DNA of 17,358 nt from contig JAZUAS010000016.1 of assembly GCA_045638125.1 (NCBI GenBank), forward strand, positions 1-17,358. The letters run 5' to 3'. The notes beneath the pieces were generated by a model. It saw nothing but the letters and a program-made list of their open reading frames with translations, ran no database searches and was not told the origin of the DNA. The stretch is from SVTX01 sp045638125 (lineage in GTDB: Bacteria > Bacillota > Clostridia > Oscillospirales > CAG-272). Shown piece after piece: positions 12,918 through 17,358 of this stretch. Within the stretch, counting starts at the first letter, position 1; each line of letters starts with the position of its first letter. The translations under genes were made by a program, and so were the position numbers.

Positions 12918-14658
12918 ATATATCAAGCCCTATCTGCATTTCTTCATACTTGGCCCTCTTTGTATGATCGTAGAGGTGGTTGGTGAAGTCCTGATGCCTA
13001 TGTTCCTTGGCGATATCCTGGAATGTGCGCAAAAGGGTACTCTCACCGTTGAAACCAGCCTTATGGTAATGGCAAAAATGATAGGTGCGGCGCTTCTTAT
13101 GATGCTTGGAGGCGTTGGCGGCTCTTACTTTGGTGCAAAGGCGTCGGTTAACTTTGCTTCTGACCTCCGCGCCGACCTTTTCCGCAAGGTGCAGGGATTC
13201 AGCTTTGCAAATATCGACAAATTCTCAACGGGATCGCTGGTTACAAGACTTACAAACGACGTGTCGCAAATGCAGATGTTCGTTAACATGATGCTCCGTA
13301 TGATGCTCCGTTCCCCCGGTATGCTCATAGGCGGTATAATTATGGCGATTCAGCTCAGCCCCGACCTTTCCATAGTTATGGCGATTACCATCCCCCTGCT
13401 TTTGGGCGCTATGGCGCTGATAATTGCTAGAGGTATGCCTCTCTTCTCGAAGATGCAGACCAAGATAGATGCCCTCAACTCTACCGTTCAGGAGAATATT
13501 ACCAACGTCCGCGTGGTAAAATCCTTTACCCGTGAAGAGTTTGAAACCGAAAAGTTCGCAAGTGCCAACGGAAACCTTAAGTCTGCGGGAATGTCTGCTA
13601 TGAAAAATATGATCTTCATGCAGCCCGTTCAGACATTCTTTATGTACCTCACCACAGGACTCGTTATCTGGTTCGGAAGCCAGCTTATCCTCACCAATTT
13701 TGAGGCAGGCATCGAGGGCTTTAGCGTAGCAGACCTTTCCCAGTTTATTATCTACGTATCCCAGATTCTTATGTCGCTTATGATGGTGACGTTTCTGCTT
13801 ATGTTCTCCTCCAGAGCGCTTGCGAGTGCAAAGCGTATCAAGGAGGTGCTTGACGAAAAGGTTGACATCACCGATGGCGAGAATGCTGATAGCACCGCTA
13901 CCGTCCAGCGCGGTGAGATCGAGTTCCGCGGAGTTGGCTACCGTTACTATAAGAACAGTGCAGAGCCTGTGCTTGCCAATATCGACCTCAAGATCGAGGC
14001 GGGAAGCACCGTTGGTATTATAGGCTCTACCGGATGCGGTAAGACCACTCTCGTCTCTCTCATCCCCCGTCTTTACGATACCGACGAGGGAGAAGTGCTG
14101 GTAGACGGCAGAAACGTTAAGGATTACACACTCTACAACCTCCGCGAGGGCGTTGGTATGGTGCTCCAGAAGAACGTTCTTTTCTCGGGAACTATCGAGG
14201 AAAACCTTCGTTGGGGCGATGAAAACGCTACCGACGAGCAGATGTTTGCCGCGGCTGAGAGTGCGCAGGCGGATAAGTTTGTAAAGAACTTTACCATGGG
14301 TTATCAGACCGAGCTTGGTCAGGGCGGCGTTAACGTTTCGGGCGGACAGAAGCAGAGACTTTGTATCGCTCGCGCACTTCTCAAGAACCCCAAGATCATC
14401 ATTCTTGATGACTCCACAAGTGCGGTCGATACCGCAACTGAGGCGCAGATCCGTCGCGCATTCCGTGAGGAGCTGGCGGCATCCACCAAGATAATTATTG
14501 CACAGAGAATTTCGTCGGTTAAGGACGCTGATATGATCGTCGTTATGGATGACGGTAAGATCACGGGTATCGGAACTCACGACGAACTGATGCAAAACAA
14601 TATCGAATATCAGGAAATTTACAATTCTCAGATTTCGGGAAAGGAGGAGAATAAGTAA
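12901..14658 (+). CDS. Heterodimeric ABC exporter subunit with degenerate ATP site (LmrC/TM287-type)
   Basis: A 585-residue half-transporter: six-helix transmembrane domain (about 1-310) followed by a nucleotide-binding domain. Walker A is GSTGCGKT (375-382), the Q-loop region is MVLQKNVLFSGT, the signature is VSGGQ and Walker B is IIILDD. Two catalytic positions are changed: the usual Glu after Walker B is Asp504 (ILDDSTSAVD) and the switch His is Gln535 (AQRISSV). These are the known marks of the inactive-site subunit of heterodimeric type IV exporters such as LmrCD, BmrCD and TM287/288, so it should pair with the next gene's product. Substrate could be a drug, peptide or lipid; this cannot be read. 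ATG 12901 is chosen (AAAGGA 8 nt upstream) over an in-frame ATG at 12880 that has no ribosome site. Confidence 0.95.
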   Translation: MKRWFKYIKPYLHFFILGPLCMIVEVVGEVLMPMFLGDILECAQKGTLTVETSLMVMAKMIGAALLMMLGGVGGSYFGAKASVNFASDLRADLFRKVQGFSFANIDKFSTGSLVTRLTNDVSQMQMFVNMMLRMMLRSPGMLIGGIIMAIQLSPDLSIVMAITIPLLLGAMALIIARGMPLFSKMQTKIDALNSTVQENITNVRVVKSFTREEFETEKFASANGNLKSAGMSAMKNMIFMQPVQTFFMYLTTGLVIWFGSQLILTNFEAGIEGFSVADLSQFIIYVSQILMSLMMVTFLLMFSSRALASAKRIKEVLDEKVDITDGENADSTATVQRGEIEFRGVGYRYYKNSAEPVLANIDLKIEAGSTVGIIGSTGCGKTTLVSLIPRLYDTDEGEVLVDGRNVKDYTLYNLREGVGMVLQKNVLFSGTIEENLRWGDENATDEQMFAAAESAQADKFVKNFTMGYQTELGQGGVNVSGGQKQRLCIARALLKNPKIIILDDSTSAVDTATEAQIRRAFREELAASTKIIIAQRISSVKDADMIVVMDDGKITGIGTHDELMQNNIEYQEIYNSQISGKEENK

Positions 14659-16658
14659 TGGCAAGAAGTTTATCAGAGCTTCAAAAGCAATATCACAGCT
14701 CCTCCAAGCCCGGTGGTCACGGCAGACCCGGTGGCGGCGGCCCTCGTGGCAGAGGTCCCGGAATGGGCGGCCCCGGCGGCAAGCCCAAGAATACAAAAAA
14801 GACTATCGGTAGACTCCTCAGTTACGTTGGAAAATATAAGGCGCTCTTCTTCGTGGTGCTTATATTTATGATGATTAATACCGTAACATCTCTCGTCGGA
14901 GGCTATCTCACAAGGCCTATCATTAACCGCCTTTCTATGTACGTTGGTTTGGAATTCGATCAGTCAACGCTTTCAACACCTATCTACATCGCGCTTGATA
15001 CTATGATCGAGACCGTCAAGGGTTGGTCGAGCGGACTTTTGACTAACATCGTTGGCGACAAGTTCAACGGTGCGGCGGCAGACGTAATGTTCTATATTGG
15101 AGCAACTATACTCATTCTCGTTTGTATTTATGCCTTTGGTATAATTACCAACTATATGCAATCGAGAGTTATGATGACCATTTCGCAAAACTCCCTTGAA
15201 AAGATCAGAAATGACCTTTTCAAGAAGCTCCAGACACTTCCCGTAAGATATTTCGACACTCACCCCACGGGCGAGGTAATGTCGAGATTTACAAATGACG
15301 TTGATAATATCGACGTTATGCTGAATAACTCCTTGACGGGTATCGTTTCGGGCGTTATCTCTCTTGTAGGAACTCTTGTGTTTATGATAACCACCAACAT
15401 CTGGTTGACTATCATCACCGTGGCATTCATTCCTTTCTTCGCGCTCGGCGGTATGAAGATCGCAAATATGTCAAGAAAATACTATTCGGGTCAGCAGGCG
15501 GCTCTGGGCGCGGCAAACGGATACGTTGAGGAAACCGTTACAGGTCAGAAGGTCGTTAAGGTATTTAATCACGAAAAGGTATGCTGCGAGGAGTTTGAAA
15601 CTCTTAACGAGGACCTCCGCGACAAGCAGATGAAGGCGCAGTTCTACGGCGGTATCATGGGTCCCATTATGCACAACACAAGTATGATAAGCTACGCTGT
15701 AACCGTTGGCGTGGGCGGCGTGTTGCTTGTGTTCGGCAAGCTCGACCCCGGTGCGCTCCAGCTCTTTGCACAGTATTCCAAGCAGTTCAGTATGCCTATC
15801 AATAACATTTCCCAGCAGACATCCTCTATCTTCTCGGCTTTGGCTGGTGCGGAGCGTGTGTTTGCGGTTATGGACGAGGCTCCAGAAGCACCTGATGCTC
15901 CCGAGGCCGTTGAAATGCCCGAGATGCGCGGTGATGTGGTGTTTGAGGACGTGACCTTCGGTTATAACCCCGATAAGGTGATTCTCAAGAACATTTCTCT
16001 TTATGCACACCCCGGTCAGAAGATAGCATTCGTTGGCTCTACCGGTGCGGGTAAGACCACTGTTACCAATCTGCTGAGCCGATTCTACGATATAGATTCG
16101 GGTAAGATCACCATCGATGGTGTTGACATTCGCAATATAAAGCGTGAAGCTCTTCGTTCCAATATCGCAATGGTGCTTCAGGACACCCACCTCTTTACGG
16201 GTACGGTTATGGAAAATATTCGTTACGGTCGTCCCGATGCTACCGATGAAGAGGTAATACAGGCGGCGAAGACCGCTTCGGCGCACAGCTTTATTATGCG
16301 ACTTGAAAACGGATATGAAACCATGCTTGAGGGTGACGGCGCAAACCTCTCACAAGGTCAGCGTCAGCTGCTTAACATTGCAAGAGCGGCAATTTCCAAA
16401 GCGCCTATCCTCGTTCTCGACGAGGCGACAAGCTCGGTCGATACCAGAACAGAGAGACATATCGAGCACGGTCTTGCGCGCCTTATGGCAACGAGAACGA
16501 CGTTTGTTATAGCGCACCGTCTTTCCACCGTCCGCAATTCAAATGCCATTATGGTACTTGAGCAGGGCGAGATTATCGAGCGCGGAACTCACGAGCAACT
16601 CCTTGAAATGAAAGGACGCTACTACGAGCTCTACACCGGTAAGAGAGAATTGGATTAA
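14658..16658 (+). CDS. Heterodimeric ABC exporter subunit with intact ATP site (LmrD/TM288-type)
   Basis: A 666-residue half-transporter, partner of the preceding protein. It overlaps that gene's stop by 1 base (TAATG) and has AGGAGG upstream. A Gly/Pro/Arg-rich, disordered-looking N-terminal tail (about 17-43) precedes the membrane domain; the loop between the first two membrane helices is long (about 90-140) and would face outside. The nucleotide-binding domain has Walker A GSTGAGKT (460-467), signature LSQGQ, Walker B ILVLDE with catalytic Glu589, and switch His620 (AHRLSTV), all canonical. So the heterodimer has one competent site formed from this Walker B and one degenerate site. Likely an efflux pump for a toxic compound under control of the MarR gene. 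Confidence 0.95.
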   Translation: MARSLSELQKQYHSSSKPGGHGRPGGGGPRGRGPGMGGPGGKPKNTKKTIGRLLSYVGKYKALFFVVLIFMMINTVTSLVGGYLTRPIINRLSMYVGLEFDQSTLSTPIYIALDTMIETVKGWSSGLLTNIVGDKFNGAAADVMFYIGATILILVCIYAFGIITNYMQSRVMMTISQNSLEKIRNDLFKKLQTLPVRYFDTHPTGEVMSRFTNDVDNIDVMLNNSLTGIVSGVISLVGTLVFMITTNIWLTIITVAFIPFFALGGMKIANMSRKYYSGQQAALGAANGYVEETVTGQKVVKVFNHEKVCCEEFETLNEDLRDKQMKAQFYGGIMGPIMHNTSMISYAVTVGVGGVLLVFGKLDPGALQLFAQYSKQFSMPINNISQQTSSIFSALAGAERVFAVMDEAPEAPDAPEAVEMPEMRGDVVFEDVTFGYNPDKVILKNISLYAHPGQKIAFVGSTGAGKTTVTNLLSRFYDIDSGKITIDGVDIRNIKREALRSNIAMVLQDTHLFTGTVMENIRYGRPDATDEEVIQAAKTASAHSFIMRLENGYETMLEGDGANLSQGQRQLLNIARAAISKAPILVLDEATSSVDTRTERHIEHGLARLMATRTTFVIAHRLSTVRNSNAIMVLEQGEIIERGTHEQLLEMKGRYYELYTGKRELD

Positions 16659-16666
16659 TTCAATAA

Positions 16667-16700
16667 AAAAGAGGAGAAAGCGTTCGCTTTCTCCTCTTTT
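16667..16700 (+). terminator. Strong intrinsic terminator after the exporter operon
   Basis: An 11-bp GC-containing stem GAGGAGAAAGC/GCTTTCTCCTC (16671-16681 and 16686-16696) with a 4-nt loop is flanked by AAAA before and TTTT after, so it could work in both directions for this convergent region. Confidence 0.92.
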
Positions 16701-16895
16701 GCGTTTCAATTTTTGATTTCTAGGGGATGCGATGCCTCCGGCGGGTCGCTTTTTGTAAAAAAGCTCCGCAAAAACTTTCTCGAATTTTCGGGGTCCTTTT
16801 AGGGTGTGCTTTTTTCAGCAAGCTGAAAACTCGGCTTTTTCACTTCGCTACGCTCGTTAAAAAATCCCTCACTGACGTTTTTGTATTGATAGGGT
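16701..16895. other. Intergenic stretch with short palindromes, no gene seen
   Basis: About 195 bp with no coding signal. It holds small hairpins: GCTTTTT/AAAAAAGC (16748-16764) and TTTTCAGC/GCTGAAAA (16812-16829). The GATGCCTCCGGCGGGTCGCTT area resembles degenerate intergenic repeats of gut Clostridia, but this is an impression from memory, not a match I can test. Confidence 0.35.
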
Positions 16896-16939
16896 ATTGA
16901 ACCCAAGACATTTTATCTAACTTTAACTTAAATTTACTT

Positions 16940-16945
16940 TATAAT
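16940..16945 (+). promoter_or_regulatory. Possible -10 box of an RNA gene
   Basis: A consensus TATAAT 18 bp before the first arm of the structured element that follows. The matching -35 (CTAACT near 16917-16922) is poor, so this is only a weak promoter candidate. Confidence 0.35.
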
Positions 16946-16962
16946 AAGTTGAATTATATCGG

Positions 16963-17147
16963 TTGGGTTCTAAACTGTTGCAATACGGAAAGGGCGAGCA
17001 GGCTGAAATTTTGTGTACAAAATTTCAGCGTCACTATATGCAACGTGAAGTTAAACTTAATTGTTTATCAATTTGTTGCAAACCGCTGCTTGCAAGCAAG
17101 CAGTCCGAGTTGTACTATAAAGTGAACAACGGCGGTTAGAACCCCAA
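16963..17147 (+). ncRNA. Candidate structured noncoding RNA or folded repeat element
   Basis: A 185-nt stretch closed by TTGGGTTCTAA (16963-16973) and TTAGAACCCCAA (17136-17147), complementary with one bulge. Inside are GTTGCA/TGCAAC (16977-16982 and 17039-17044) around a perfect 13-bp hairpin GCTGAAATTTTGT/ACAAAATTTCAGC (17002-17029), and AACCGC/GCGGTT (17081-17086 and 17132-17137) around two more hairpins, CTGCTTG/CAAGCAG (17086-17103) and GTTGT/ACAAC (17109-17130). Seven mutually compatible or nearly compatible pairings in under 190 nt is much more than chance. Strand is uncertain: a TATAAT precedes on plus, but on minus it would be the 3' region of the cyclophilin gene. I cannot assign a known RNA family. 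Confidence 0.45.
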
Positions 17148-17189
17148 TTCCGGGAAGCTTTTTGCCAAGCTTTTTCTCGAAAAAGCGGT

Positions 17190-17358
17190 TTACTTTTCAA
17201 CTATTTCCATGCTTTCGATTACAACCGCATCGCAGGGAACGTCCTGCATATACCAGCCGTACGATCCGGTCTCTACGTTTGCGATAGCGTCGAGGACGTC
17301 AAATCCGTCGGTGAGCTTGCCGAAGCCTGCGTACTGACCGTCAAGGTGAGGAGCGTTC
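17190..17358 (-). CDS. Cyclophilin-type peptidyl-prolyl cis-trans isomerase (C-terminal 55 residues only)
   Basis: The last 55 codons and TAA stop of a gene entering from the right edge. The segment NAPHLDGQYAGFGKLTDGF and the VLDAIANVET after it are the conserved C-terminal half of cyclophilins (substrate-pocket PHLDGxYxxFG), and the tail AVVIESMEIVEK is the usual last beta strand. The enzyme speeds proline isomerisation in protein folding. N-terminus, signal peptide and localisation are outside the window. It converges with the exporter operon. No good intrinsic terminator follows; a GCTTTTTC/GAAAAAGC palindrome (17169-17186) just after the stop lacks a U-run on this strand. Confidence 0.92.
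   Translation of the reverse strand, partial: NAPHLDGQYAGFGKLTDGFDVLDAIANVETGSYGWYMQDVPCDAVVIESMEIVEK

Noticed and set aside
16963..17147. Retron, tRNA or CRISPR interpretation of the structured region
   Set aside because: No reverse transcriptase or cas gene, no repeat-spacer periodicity, and no tRNA cloverleaf or CCA end.

Overview
The window looks like chromosomal DNA of a gut-type, low-to-mid GC anaerobic Firmicute, probably an uncultured Clostridia (Oscillospirales or Christensenellales-like). This is inferred from sigma-A promoters of the TTGnnn-N17-TATAAT type, AGGAGG ribosome sites, the gene families present, and the GC-rich inverted repeat found between genes. No RNA gene of a known family, IS transposase, CRISPR array or replication origin is visible.

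Region 1 (1-4756, minus strand) is the 5' part of an operon read right to left: acetate kinase family enzyme, class II (fuculose-1-phosphate type) aldolase, CoA-acylating aldehyde dehydrogenase, and a zinc alcohol dehydrogenase that runs off the left edge. Three of the four enzymes carry an extra short amphipathic helix joined by a flexible linker: N-terminal on both dehydrogenases, C-terminal on the aldolase. These are the hallmark of cargo enzymes targeted into a bacterial microcompartment (BMC). The enzymes fit a B12-independent, diol-dehydratase-free metabolosome for deoxyhexose (fucose/rhamnose) breakdown: aldolase makes lactaldehyde, the aldehyde dehydrogenase oxidises it to lactoyl-CoA, the alcohol dehydrogenase reduces a second lactaldehyde to recycle NADH, and after an acyl-CoA to acyl-phosphate step (enzyme not in the window) the kinase makes ATP. 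Shell proteins and the phosphotransacylase are not in the window; they would be expected left of position 1.

Region 2 (4757-8410) is divergent: nagA (N-acetylglucosamine-6-phosphate deacetylase) behind a strong extended -10 promoter, then metG (methionyl-tRNA synthetase) with an ordinary terminator. Amino-sugar and deoxyhexose genes sitting back to back suggest feeding on mucin or other glycans.

Region 3 (8411-12226) starts with a 188-bp MITE-like element having 52-bp terminal inverted repeats. It is followed by a four-gene operon: ECF sigma factor, single-pass membrane protein (likely anti-sigma factor), YfbK-like von Willebrand A lipoprotein, and a small lipoprotein. An ECF-type promoter (TGTAAC-N16-CGAC) upstream suggests autoregulation. 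The operon ends at a clear terminator.

Region 4 (12274-16700) is a MarR regulator with its own operator-like repeat, overlapping two ABC half-transporters that together form a heterodimeric type IV exporter with one degenerate ATP site. The unit ends at a strong terminator.

Region 5 (16701-17358) is a convergent gap with many nested inverted repeats, including a 185-nt stretch that folds on paper as a closed multibranched RNA, followed by the 3' end of a cyclophilin-type prolyl isomerase on the minus strand.
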